34,490 nucleotides of DNA, taken from contig CALKUR010000051.1 in assembly GCA_937996725.1 (NCBI GenBank), positions 1-34,490 on the forward strand. The letters run 5' to 3'. The first letter of the stretch is position 1; each line of letters opens with the position of its first letter. Origin of the DNA: an uncultured Dechloromonas sp. (GTDB lineage: Bacteria; Pseudomonadota; Gammaproteobacteria; Burkholderiales; Rhodocyclaceae). The translations under genes and the position numbers were made by a program. The notes below the pieces were generated by a model. That model was not told the DNA's origin and did not search any database. It worked only from the letters and a program-made list of their open reading frames with translations. This document shows, piece after piece, positions 24,736-32,218 of this stretch.

Positions 24736-24834
24736 ACCCAGGGGCTTCCTAAGTCATTGATCTATGGTTCGCTTGCCCAAAGCCAGGGGGGTAGCTAAAC
24801 TCCCACTTTGCACTTTTTAGCGGTTGGAACACAC

Positions 24835-25440
24835 GTGTTTGCCATCATTCAAGCGGCCGGTTGGCCGATCTGGCCCCTGTTGATCGCCTCGGTGATCGCG
24901 CTGGCACTGATTATCGAACGTCTTTATAGCCTGCGTGTCTCTCGGATCCTGCCGCCGGGTCTGCTGCAGTCTGTGTTGGCCACCTTGCGCCAGGGCGGTT
25001 ACGACGCCACCCGTCTGCAGACGCTGGAAGAAAGCTCTCCGCTTGGCCGTGTGCTAGCCGCTGGCATCCGTAACCAGAGCAGCAGCCGTGAAATCATGCG
25101 CGAATCGATTGAAGAGTCGGGTCGCATGGTCACGCATCAGTTGGAACGGTATTTGACCACGCTGGGTACGATTGCCTCGATTGCACCGCTACTGGGCCTG
25201 CTCGGTACCCTGGTCGGCATGATCGACATCTTCGGTTCGCAGTCACCAACGACGGGTAATCCGCAGCAATTAGCGCACGGCATTTCGATCGCGCTCTATA
25301 ACACCGCGTTCGGTCTGCTGATTGCGATTCCGGCCCTGATCTTCTGGCGTCATTTCCGGGCGCTGGTGGATGGCTATGTGGTTGATATGGAGCAGCAGGC
25401 CGTCAAACTGGTTGAAGTGATTCACGGCGAACGCAACTAA
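24835..25440 (+). CDS. exbB: MotA/TolQ/ExbB proton channel family protein
   Basis: Proton-channel subunit that works with an ExbD/TolR partner to energise outer-membrane processes. 201 residues with three hydrophobic helices: about 8-26, 105-130 and 148-172. Conserved LGTIASIAPLLGLLGTLVGMI and ALYNTAFGLLIAIPAL blocks are present. Start GTG 24835 gives MFAIIQAAGWPIWPLL, the usual N-terminus in relatives; an upstream TTG at 24808 is open but less likely. exbD follows after 15 bases. No tonB is visible, so the transported process is unknown. Confidence 0.9.
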   Translation: MFAIIQAAGWPIWPLLIASVIALALIIERLYSLRVSRILPPGLLQSVLATLRQGGYDATRLQTLEESSPLGRVLAAGIRNQSSSREIMRESIEESGRMVTHQLERYLTTLGTIASIAPLLGLLGTLVGMIDIFGSQSPTTGNPQQLAHGISIALYNTAFGLLIAIPALIFWRHFRALVDGYVVDMEQQAVKLVEVIHGERN

Positions 25441-25455
25441 GACTGATCGAACACC

Positions 25456-25878
25456 ATGAACTTTCGCCGGGGTGCCGGGCGTGATGAGCCCGAAATCAAT
25501 CTGATTCCGTTTATTGATGTGCTGTTGGTCATCATTATTTTTCTGATGATGACGACCACCTATAGCAAGATCTCCGGGATCGAGATTGATCTACCGACCG
25601 CGGCGGCCAGCAACCAGACGCCGCCGGAAGAGATCGTTGTGACGGTGTCCGCTTCGGGTGTGGTGGTGGTTGACGGTCAGAGTCTGACGCGCCCCGGGGT
25701 TGATGCAGTAGCGACAGCACTGAAGCAGGCGGCGCAACGTAAAGGTACGAGTAAGCCACCGGTTGTGTCGATTAACGCCGATGCCAAAGCCACGCATCAG
25801 AGCGTCATCGATGTGATGCAGGCGGCGCACCAGGCCGACCTCTCGCAGATCTCTTTCGCCACACGTAACGGTTCATGA
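25456..25878 (+). CDS. exbD: ExbD/TolR family biopolymer transport protein
   Basis: Partner of ExbB: short cytoplasmic N-terminus, one transmembrane helix and a periplasmic domain. 140 residues. The helix INLIPFIDVLLVIIIFLMM carries the essential membrane aspartate (residue 21). The periplasmic part has the VVSINADAKATHQSVIDVM block of the family. Its stop overlaps the lpxK start (ATGA at 25875), indicating an operon. Confidence 0.92.
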   Translation: MNFRRGAGRDEPEINLIPFIDVLLVIIIFLMMTTTYSKISGIEIDLPTAAASNQTPPEEIVVTVSASGVVVVDGQSLTRPGVDAVATALKQAAQRKGTSKPPVVSINADAKATHQSVIDVMQAAHQADLSQISFATRNGS

Positions 25879-26906
25879 TTCTGAGCCCACAAGAAGTCGA
25901 GGCCAGTTGGTATGGCCAGAAGCGGCTAGGGTGGGTGCAACATGCTTTGCTGGTACTGCTCTCCGGGCTTTATGTGGGCGTGATTGGTTTACGACGGCGC
26001 TTATATGATTGGGGCTTGCTCAAGCGGACGCGTCTGCCGGTGCCGGTGATTGTGGTGGGCAACTTAATCGTGGGCGGTGCCGGTAAGACCCCGTTGACCC
26101 GGCAGCTCGCGCAAGCACTGCGTGCCGCGGGTTGGCATCCCGGTATTGTGAGTCGGGGATATGGCCGCGATGTGCCGGGGGTCCGCGCCGTCGGTGCGGG
26201 GGATAGTTCACGGCATGTGGGTGATGAACCGTTGCTGTATGCCGAAGATGATTTGCCGGTCTACGTTGGTGAAAAGCGGGTTGCCGCAGCACAGGCTTTA
26301 CTGGCAGCGAACCCATCGGTCGATATCCTGATTGCCGACGATGGCTTGCAGCACTATGCGTTAGATCGCGACATTGAACTGGTTGTGTTCGATACCCGTG
26401 GTGTTGGCAACGGCCGCTTGTTGCCGGTTGGCCCCTTGCGTGAAGGCTTGGCGCGCCTCAAAGACCCGAAGGTCAAGGCGCAGATCTGGCAGGGTGGGGT
26501 GATGCCTCTGCCACGAAATGTAAATGTTGAGGTGCCTGCGTACAGCATGACGCTGAAACCCGGTGTCGTTTTTGCACTCAATGACCGGGCCCAAACCTGT
26601 ACGCTGGAGTCTTTCGCCGGTAAGACGGTTGTGGCCATCGCTGGCATCGGCCATCCGGAACGGTTCTTCCAGATGCTGCGCAGCTACGGCATCCGTGTCG
26701 ATGGCCGTTCGTTCTCGGATCACCACGGCTTTGCCGCGAGTGATATTCCGGCGACAACCTCGCCGGTGCTAATGACCGAGAAGGATGCAGTAAAATGTCA
26801 TGAGTTTTCGATGGGTCACGACAACTGGTTTGTGGTGCCCGTCACTGCGCATATTGACCCGCCGTTACCGCTGGCGGATTGGCTGATGCATAACCGTTGC
26901 GTTTAG
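25875..26906 (+). CDS. lpxK: Tetraacyldisaccharide 4'-kinase
   Basis: Inner-membrane-associated kinase that phosphorylates the lipid A precursor at the 4' position. 343 residues. The Walker A loop GNLIVGGAGKTP (about 62-73) follows an N-terminal hydrophobic helix (about 23-40) that anchors it. Other conserved blocks are DDGLQHYAL and GNGRLLPVGPLRE, plus MTEKDAVKC near the end. The start overlaps exbD. The lpxK-trm112-kdsB order is a common lipopolysaccharide gene group. Confidence 0.95.
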   Translation: MILSPQEVEASWYGQKRLGWVQHALLVLLSGLYVGVIGLRRRLYDWGLLKRTRLPVPVIVVGNLIVGGAGKTPLTRQLAQALRAAGWHPGIVSRGYGRDVPGVRAVGAGDSSRHVGDEPLLYAEDDLPVYVGEKRVAAAQALLAANPSVDILIADDGLQHYALDRDIELVVFDTRGVGNGRLLPVGPLREGLARLKDPKVKAQIWQGGVMPLPRNVNVEVPAYSMTLKPGVVFALNDRAQTCTLESFAGKTVVAIAGIGHPERFFQMLRSYGIRVDGRSFSDHHGFAASDIPATTSPVLMTEKDAVKCHEFSMGHDNWFVVPVTAHIDPPLPLADWLMHNRCV

Positions 26907-26921
26907 TTGGAGAATTGTTGA

Positions 26922-27098
26922 ATGGATCCGCGTTTACTGGAAATCCTGGTTTGCCCTGTGTGCAAGGGCAAGCTTGAATTCGACAAAGCAGCTCAGGAAC
27001 TGATTTGCAAGCCGTGCCAGTTGGCGTATCCGGTGCGTGATGGGATCCCCATCATGATGCAGGATGAAGCCCGCCCGCTTTCGGGCAAACAGGCTTAA
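26922..27098 (+). CDS. Trm112-family small zinc-ribbon protein
   Basis: 58-residue protein beginning MDPRLLEILVCPVCKGKLEF. Two CxxC pairs (Cys11/Cys14 and Cys29/Cys32) form a likely zinc ribbon, followed by AYPVRDGIPIMM, the family signature (YcaR-like). GGAG at 26909-26912 is the ribosome binding site. It sits between lpxK and kdsB as in many proteobacteria. The bacterial function is unclear; eukaryotic relatives activate methyltransferases. Confidence 0.9.
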   Translation: MDPRLLEILVCPVCKGKLEFDKAAQELICKPCQLAYPVRDGIPIMMQDEARPLSGKQA

Positions 27099-27118
27099 TC
27101 CGCGAATAGGATCAAGCC

Positions 27119-27937
27119 GTGAGTTACGTCACTTTTCGCGTAGTAATTCCGGCCCGGTTAAAGTCCACGCGGCTACCGAACAAGCCCCTGCTGGATCTGG
27201 GCGGCAAGCCCATGGTGGTCCGAGTCTGCGAACGGGCACAGCGTTCAGGGGCCGACACCATTGTGGTTGCCACCGATAGCCGGGATGTGCGCGATGCCGT
27301 GCGCGCCGCAGGTTTCGATGTCTGCATGACCCGGGAGGACCATCCCAGTGGCACCGATCGGATTGCCGAAGTCTGCGATCACTTTGGCTGGGCGGATGAA
27401 ACCGTGGTGGTGAATGTGCAGGGCGATGAACCGTTTCTGCCGCCAGCACTCATTGACCAGGCGGCCCATCAGTTGGTGGATTCGGGTGCCGATATGGCCA
27501 CATTGGCGCACGCTATTCATGACCCGGCCGAACTCTTTAATCCGAATGTCTGCAAGGTGGTCATGAAGGCCAATGCTGATGCCCTGTATTTTTCCCGGGC
27601 ACCGATACCTTTCGCCCGCGATGATTTTGCGCCAGCCTGGCAACAGGGGGCATTTCCTCATGCGCTTCCGACTGCGGGCTATAGTTGCTACCGGCATATC
27701 GGTCTTTATGCCTACCGTCGCCGCTTTTTAAGGGATTATGCCGGGTTGGCGGCCAGCCCCCTGGAGTCGATTGAGGCTCTGGAGCAGTTGCGGGCGCTCT
27801 GGCACGGTTACCGGATCAGCGTGGCCGTGACCGAAACGTTGCCGCCGGCCGGGGTGGATACGCCGGAAGATGCCGCACGGGCACAGCAGGTCTTTGCCGC
27901 GGATTTCGCTGCATTGCGCATTGACCCGCCGCTGTAA
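27119..27937 (+). CDS. kdsB: 3-deoxy-manno-octulosonate cytidylyltransferase
   Basis: Activates Kdo to CMP-Kdo for the lipopolysaccharide inner core. 272 residues, somewhat longer than the E. coli enzyme because of an extended C-terminus. N-terminal IPARLKSTRLPNKPLLDL is the nucleotide-binding signature; HPSGTDRIAEV, NVQGDEPFLPP and HIGLYAYRRRFL are the other conserved blocks. The GTG start at 27119 has AGGA about 11 bases upstream. It lies 20 bases after the Trm112-like gene. Confidence 0.95.
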   Translation: MSYVTFRVVIPARLKSTRLPNKPLLDLGGKPMVVRVCERAQRSGADTIVVATDSRDVRDAVRAAGFDVCMTREDHPSGTDRIAEVCDHFGWADETVVVNVQGDEPFLPPALIDQAAHQLVDSGADMATLAHAIHDPAELFNPNVCKVVMKANADALYFSRAPIPFARDDFAPAWQQGAFPHALPTAGYSCYRHIGLYAYRRRFLRDYAGLAASPLESIEALEQLRALWHGYRISVAVTETLPPAGVDTPEDAARAQQVFAADFAALRIDPPL

Positions 27938-28015
27938 TTACCGTAAGTTTTTTGCAAGGTGGATGTTTCACACTCTCCACATGGCTTTTCATTCCATTTT
28001 TAATCGAGGATACCG

Positions 28016-28669
28016 ATGAAACTGATTCTGTTGGGCGCTCCGGGCGCTGGTAAGGGCACCCAGGCTAAATATATCTGTGAAAAGTTCGGTATCCCTCAGA
28101 TTTCTACGGGCGATATGCTCCGTGCCCAGGTGAAGGCCGGTACGGCACTGGGTCTGGAAGCCAAGAAGCATATGGATTCGGGCGGCCTCGTGCCAGATGC
28201 GGTCATTATTGGTATGGTGAAAGAGCGCCTGAAGGAAGCCGATTGCAAGAACGGCTATCTGTTCGATGGCTTCCCCCGCACCATTCCGCAAGCGGAAGCC
28301 ATGAAGGATGCTGGCGTACCGTTGGACTTCGTCCTCGAAATCGACGTACCCGATCAAGACATCATCGACCGGATGGCCGGTCGTCGCGTGCACCTTGCCT
28401 CGGGCCGTACCTATCACATCCAGTACAACCCGCCCAAAGTGGCTGGTAAGGATGACGAGACCGGTGAAGATCTGATCCAGCGTGAAGACGACAAGGAAGA
28501 AACTGTTCGCCATCGCCTGGATATCTACCATAGCCAGACCAAGCCGCTGGTGACCTTCTATAGCAATTGGCAGAACGCCGGTGATGCCAAAGCGCCGAAG
28601 GTTAAGAAAGTGGCCGGTGTCGGTGGTGTTGATGAAATTACTGCACGCGTGTTCGGTGCACTGAACTAA
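28016..28669 (+). CDS. adk: Adenylate kinase
   Basis: Interconverts ATP, ADP and AMP in the cytoplasm. 217 residues, the long form with a LID domain. The P-loop is GAPGAGKGTQ (residues 7-16), with STGDMLRAQV and DGFPRTIPQA as AMP-binding blocks. The LID region lacks the four-cysteine zinc site, so this is the polar-network type. CGAGGA precedes the ATG. The 78-base gap after kdsB suggests its own promoter, but none is clear. Confidence 0.97.
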   Translation: MKLILLGAPGAGKGTQAKYICEKFGIPQISTGDMLRAQVKAGTALGLEAKKHMDSGGLVPDAVIIGMVKERLKEADCKNGYLFDGFPRTIPQAEAMKDAGVPLDFVLEIDVPDQDIIDRMAGRRVHLASGRTYHIQYNPPKVAGKDDETGEDLIQREDDKEETVRHRLDIYHSQTKPLVTFYSNWQNAGDAKAPKVKKVAGVGGVDEITARVFGALN

Positions 28670-28684
28670 CCTTTTTGTTGTGCC

Positions 28685-28731
28685 ACAGCGGGCGCCGATT
28701 GGTACTGCCAATCTGGCGCCCGATCTGTTTT
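28685..28731 (+). terminator. Strong hairpin after adk, probable terminator
   Basis: ACAG and CGGGCGCC pair with GGCGCCCG and CTGT across an inner ATTGG/CCAAT stem. The T-run is weak (four T then A), so termination efficiency is uncertain. The pfp-like gene starts only 9 bases after it. Confidence 0.55.
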
Positions 28732-28739
28732 AATGCTGT

Positions 28740-29975
28740 ATGAATAACGCACTGTACTTCCAGTCAGGCGGCGTCACCGCCGTCATCGGTGCAACAGCCG
28801 CCGCATTGATTGATGCACATCGAAAGCTGGGATCAGGCAGGAGACTCTTTGCCGCCGAGCATGGCCTCTCTGGTTTGATGAATGAGCAGCTCGTGGATGC
28901 ATCGGCGCTGCCGGAATCGATGCGTCATGTGCTCGCTCAGATCCCCGGGGGTGGTTTGGGGTCGGGCCGAACCCTGCTAGAGCCTTACCAACAGAACCCG
29001 GCGCAATGGCAACGGGTGCGCGATGTGTTGGTGGCGCATGAGATCGGTACCATTTATGTCAACGGCGGCAATGGTTCGATGGATACGGCAGCCAAACTCG
29101 TCGAATTGAGTGATCGATTCGACCTCGGTTTGCGCGTAATCGGTTTGCCCAAGACCATCGACAACGATCTGGAAGGTACCGATACTTCGCCCGGATTTGG
29201 TTCGGCGCTCAAGTATCTGGCGGTCTCTTTGATGGAAGCAGCGCGTGATCATTGCGCCATGGCAACCAAGCCCAGTGTGTTTATTCTTGAGGTGATGGGA
29301 CGCCATGCCGGATGGCTTGCGGCCTGTGGTGCCGTCGCCCGTTTGCCAAATGCGTTGGCTACGCCGCTGATCCTTTTTCCGGAAGTTGTGTTTGATCCCC
29401 TGCACTTTGTGGCAACGGTGAAGCAACAATTTCAACGGCATCGTGCTGTAGTCTGTGTGGTATCCGAGGGTATCCGTACGGTCGATGGCCGTTTTTATGC
29501 GCAGCAGAATGTGGCGAAAACCTATGGGCACGAGCAACTGGGGGGCGCAGGATTTGCCGTTGCCGAGTTGTTGCGCGAGGCATTTGGCATCAAAGTGCAC
29601 GTGGCGATACCGGATTATCTCCAGCGCGCTGCACGGCATCTAGCAAGCGCCACCGATGTCGCGCAGTCAGAGGCCGTTGCACGGCATGCTGTAACCCTAG
29701 CGGAATCCGGTCGGACGGGGCTTATGGTGACCATTGTGCGCGAATCAGATAGCCCGTATCGCTGGCATTGCGGTGCGGTTGGCGTTGCCGAGATCGCTAA
29801 TCGCGAGCGATTGTTGCCTGCGAATTGGATCGATGCAAACAGTTACACCATGCAACCGGAGGCGTTGGCTTATCTTCAACCCCTGATCGAGGGTGAGGTG
29901 AGCCTGCCATGGTCGGATGGCTTGCCGGAGTATCCCTGGGTGGAATGGCCAAAAGTCCCGCCACGCCTTATTTGA
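28740..29975 (+). CDS. pfp: 6-phosphofructokinase, PPi-type clade
   Basis: Phosphorylates fructose 6-phosphate; many relatives use pyrophosphate and work reversibly. 411 residues, longer than the 320 of classic ATP enzymes. The substrate loop PKTIDNDLEGTD (residues 137-148) has lysine where ATP-PFK has glycine, a mark of the PPi clade and its relatives. The phosphate-donor loop reads GGNGSMDTA (109-117), with Gly112 where typical PPi enzymes carry Asp, and Asn111 in place of the usual Asp. MGRHAGWLAA is the F6P-binding block. The donor is therefore not certain. It lies next to adk. Confidence 0.88.
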   Translation: MNNALYFQSGGVTAVIGATAAALIDAHRKLGSGRRLFAAEHGLSGLMNEQLVDASALPESMRHVLAQIPGGGLGSGRTLLEPYQQNPAQWQRVRDVLVAHEIGTIYVNGGNGSMDTAAKLVELSDRFDLGLRVIGLPKTIDNDLEGTDTSPGFGSALKYLAVSLMEAARDHCAMATKPSVFILEVMGRHAGWLAACGAVARLPNALATPLILFPEVVFDPLHFVATVKQQFQRHRAVVCVVSEGIRTVDGRFYAQQNVAKTYGHEQLGGAGFAVAELLREAFGIKVHVAIPDYLQRAARHLASATDVAQSEAVARHAVTLAESGRTGLMVTIVRESDSPYRWHCGAVGVAEIANRERLLPANWIDANSYTMQPEALAYLQPLIEGEVSLPWSDGLPEYPWVEWPKVPPRLI

Positions 29976-29978
29976 ACG

Positions 29979-30003
29979 GCTTATTCTCAATCGGCGTATA
30001 AGC
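29979..30003. promoter_or_regulatory. Dyad element upstream of sbp
   Basis: GCTTAT, 13 bases, ATAAGC, with AATCGG in the spacer. Centred about 92 bases before the sbp start codon. It closely resembles the longer dyad before cysP at 31104-31143. The T-rich/A-rich half-sites are of LysR-family style, so CysB is the natural candidate. Confidence 0.5.
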
Positions 30004-30082
30004 AAAGAAGATTTATTTCGTTCACAGCCAAGGTGCTGTGCCGCAACATCGCTTCATCAAATCTATTCTGATGGAGCAGTCA

Positions 30083-31093
30083 ATGACACACAAACGACAC
30101 GCACTACTTTCCGCAATTATGGCGGTTGCCGTAGCCCTGAGCAGTTTTAGCGCGCAGGCCGATACCGATATCTTGAACGTGTCTTATGACCCGACGCGTG
30201 AACTCTACAAGGACTACAACGCGGTCTTTGCCAGTTACTGGAAAAAGCAAACCGGTGAGTCACTCAACATCAAGGCATCACATGGGGGCTCCGGTAAGCA
30301 GGCCCGTGCAGTCATCGATGGCCTGGAAGCCGATGTGGTGACGCTGGCGCTTGCTTATGACGTCGATGCCATCGCTCAGAGAGGGCTGATCGCACCGAAT
30401 TGGATTAAGCGGTTACCGGATAACTCGGCACCTTATACGTCGACGATCGTATTTCTGGTGCGCAAGGGGAATCCCAAGAACATCAAGGACTGGAATGATT
30501 TAGGCAAGCCTGGTGTGGAAATCATTACGCCGAACCCCAAAACATCGGGCGGTGCACGCTGGAATTTCCTAGCAGCCTGGGGTTACGCACTCAAGCAACC
30601 GGGCGGTAACGAGCAAAAGGCGCGCGAGTTGGTTACCAACATCTACCGTAATGTGAAGGTGCTCGATTCAGGAGCGCGGGGTTCGACGACAACATTCGTC
30701 GAGCGCGGGCTTGGTGATGTCTTGATCGCGTGGGAAAACGAAGCCTATCTGTCGGTCAAAGAGCTCGGCCCGGACAAGTTCGATATCGTGACCCCATCGA
30801 TTTCGATCTTGGCTGAGCCATCGGTTGCTGTCGTGGATAAGGTGGTCGATAAGCGCGGAACGCGTAAGGTATCGACGGCCTATCTGGAGTACCTGTATAG
30901 CCCGATTGGTCAGGAGATTGCCGCACGCCATTATTACCGTCCGCGCAACAAGGAGGTGGCGGCGCGTTATGCGAACCAGTTTGCCAAGGTGAAGTTATTC
31001 ACGATCGACCAGGTTTTTGGCGGCTGGGAAAAGGCTCAGAAGGCGTATTTTGCTGACGGCGGGATCTTCGACCAGATTATTGCCCGCAAGTGA
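30083..31093 (+). CDS. sbp: Sulfate-binding periplasmic protein
   Basis: Periplasmic receptor of the sulfate ABC transporter. 336 residues with a signal peptide (hydrophobic ALLSAIMAVAVALSSFSAQA, cleavage after residue 26 or so). The mature protein is very like E. coli Sbp in recognisable blocks: LNVSYDPTRELYKDYN, SHGGSGKQA, VVTLALAYDVDAIA, NPKTSGGARWNFLAAWGYAL, LDSGARGSTTTFVERG and DVLIAWENEA, which contain the sulfate-contacting residues. ATG 30083 is preceded by GGAG at 30073-30076; upstream ATG 30071 has no such site. First of two binding-protein genes in tandem. Confidence 0.93.
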   Translation: MTHKRHALLSAIMAVAVALSSFSAQADTDILNVSYDPTRELYKDYNAVFASYWKKQTGESLNIKASHGGSGKQARAVIDGLEADVVTLALAYDVDAIAQRGLIAPNWIKRLPDNSAPYTSTIVFLVRKGNPKNIKDWNDLGKPGVEIITPNPKTSGGARWNFLAAWGYALKQPGGNEQKARELVTNIYRNVKVLDSGARGSTTTFVERGLGDVLIAWENEAYLSVKELGPDKFDIVTPSISILAEPSVAVVDKVVDKRGTRKVSTAYLEYLYSPIGQEIAARHYYRPRNKEVAARYANQFAKVKLFTIDQVFGGWEKAQKAYFADGGIFDQIIARK

Positions 31094-31103
31094 TCGGCTT
31101 GTG

Positions 31104-31143
31104 TCGGCATTGCTTATATCGAATCGGTTATAAGCAATGCCGA
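31104..31143. promoter_or_regulatory. 15-bp perfect inverted repeat upstream of cysP
   Basis: TCGGCATTGCTTATA (31104-31118), a 10-base spacer, and its exact complement TATAAGCAATGCCGA (31129-31143). No T-run follows, so it is not a standard terminator. It is centred about 84 bases before the cysP start codon; with the TAGACT -10 at 31175-31180 it would be near -64. Core GCTTAT...AATCGG...ATAAGC is shared with the element before sbp. It could be an operator, or a stem that protects the upstream sbp mRNA. Confidence 0.6.
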
Positions 31144-31207
31144 AAAGCATCTATATACAACATAAAGAATCGCCTAGACTAAGCATCCCTCAACTAGGAG
31201 CATCCTC

Positions 31208-32218
31208 ATGAAAATCCGCCATTTTCGTTCGCTGGTCGGCACGATGCTGGCCGCTGTGGCCGTTGTCTCGTCTGGTGTTGCATCAGCACAGACCTCAATT
31301 CTGAACGTTTCCTATGACGTTGCACGAGAACTGTACAAAGATATCAATCCGGCATTCGCTGCCAGCTGGCAGGCGAAGGGCAATCCACCGGTCACCATCA
31401 ATCAGTCGCATGGTGGTTCGAGCAAGCAGGTCGGCGCCGTCATCGCCGGTCTGGAAGCCGATGTGGTGACCATGAATCAGGTGCCGGATATCCAGATGCT
31501 GGTGAAGAGCGGTCTGGTGAATGCCGATTGGCAGAAACGCCTGCCGAATGACGCAGCACCCTATACGACGACGACGGTCTTTGTGGTGCGCAAGGGTAAT
31601 CCGAAAGGTATCAAGGATTGGCCCGATCTGATCAAGTCGGGTACCCAGGTGATTATTCCGAACCCGAAGGTGACCGGCAACGGTCGTTATAGCTACCTGG
31701 CTGCTTGGGGTTATGCCATCAAGAATTACAAGACTGAAGATAAGGCGCGCGAATTCGTGAAGGCGCTGTTTGCCAATGTGCCAGTGCTAGATGGCGGCGG
31801 GCGCGGTGCGACCACGACCTTTACCCAACGCAATATGGGCGACGTGCTGGTGACCTTCGAAAACGAAGCGATCCTGCTGGATAAGGAAGTGGGTGGCGAT
31901 CAGTTTGATATCGTCTATCCAAGCCTGTCGATCGACGCGCCGGCACCAGTAACGGTGGTCGATAAGGTAGTCGACAAGCGCGGCACACGCAAAGTGTCGA
32001 CGGCCTATCTGGAATATCTATGGACGCCGGAAGGTCAGGAAATCATCGCCAAGCACTATCTGCGTCCGCGCAATGTTGCTGTGATGAAGAAGTACGCCAA
32101 GAGTTTCCCGACCGTGAATACGTTCTCGGTGGAGAAACTGCTGGGCGGTTGGGACAAGGTCATGAAGGAACAGTTCGCCGACGGCGGTGTGTATGACCAG
32201 ATCATGGTGAAGCGATGA
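31208..32218 (+). CDS. cysP: Thiosulfate/sulfate-binding periplasmic protein, CysP-like
   Basis: Second periplasmic receptor for the same transporter, 336 residues with a signal peptide (about 1-27, cleavage near ASAQT). It is a paralogue of Sbp at 30083 but several blocks follow CysP: SYDVARELYKDINPAF, VVTMNQVPDIQML, NPKVTGNGRYSYLAAWGYA and GGGRGATTTFTQRNMGDVLVTFENE. The Trp of the Sbp AWENE block is Phe here, and SGGARW is TGNGRY. This suggests thiosulfate or mixed specificity, by inference. TAGGAG precedes ATG 31208. Its stop overlaps the cysT start in an ATGA. Confidence 0.8.
   Translation: MKIRHFRSLVGTMLAAVAVVSSGVASAQTSILNVSYDVARELYKDINPAFAASWQAKGNPPVTINQSHGGSSKQVGAVIAGLEADVVTMNQVPDIQMLVKSGLVNADWQKRLPNDAAPYTTTTVFVVRKGNPKGIKDWPDLIKSGTQVIIPNPKVTGNGRYSYLAAWGYAIKNYKTEDKAREFVKALFANVPVLDGGGRGATTTFTQRNMGDVLVTFENEAILLDKEVGGDQFDIVYPSLSIDAPAPVTVVDKVVDKRGTRKVSTAYLEYLWTPEGQEIIAKHYLRPRNVAVMKKYAKSFPTVNTFSVEKLLGGWDKVMKEQFADGGVYDQIMVKR

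Larger units (their letters stand above)
24417..24834. other. Intergenic region xseA-exbB with no protein gene
   Basis: 418 bases between divergent genes and no protein gene recognised. It contains a TTGACA hexamer (24507-24512) without a matching -10, an AT-rich segment around 24591-24630 with TATAAT (24615-24620), the DnaA-box-like cluster at 24701-24735, and the exbB leader. The exbB frame is open from TTG 24808, but homology begins at GTG 24835. Confidence 0.7.

Noticed and set aside
24417..24834. Chromosomal origin of replication
   Set aside because: DnaA-box-like sites and AT-rich DNA are present, but there are few boxes, no dnaA/dnaN/parAB/gidA neighbours, and no way to judge GC skew from this window.
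31104..31143. Inverted repeat read as a rho-independent terminator for sbp
   Set aside because: No T-run on either side in the right direction (followed by AAAGCATC), so it is listed as a regulatory dyad instead.
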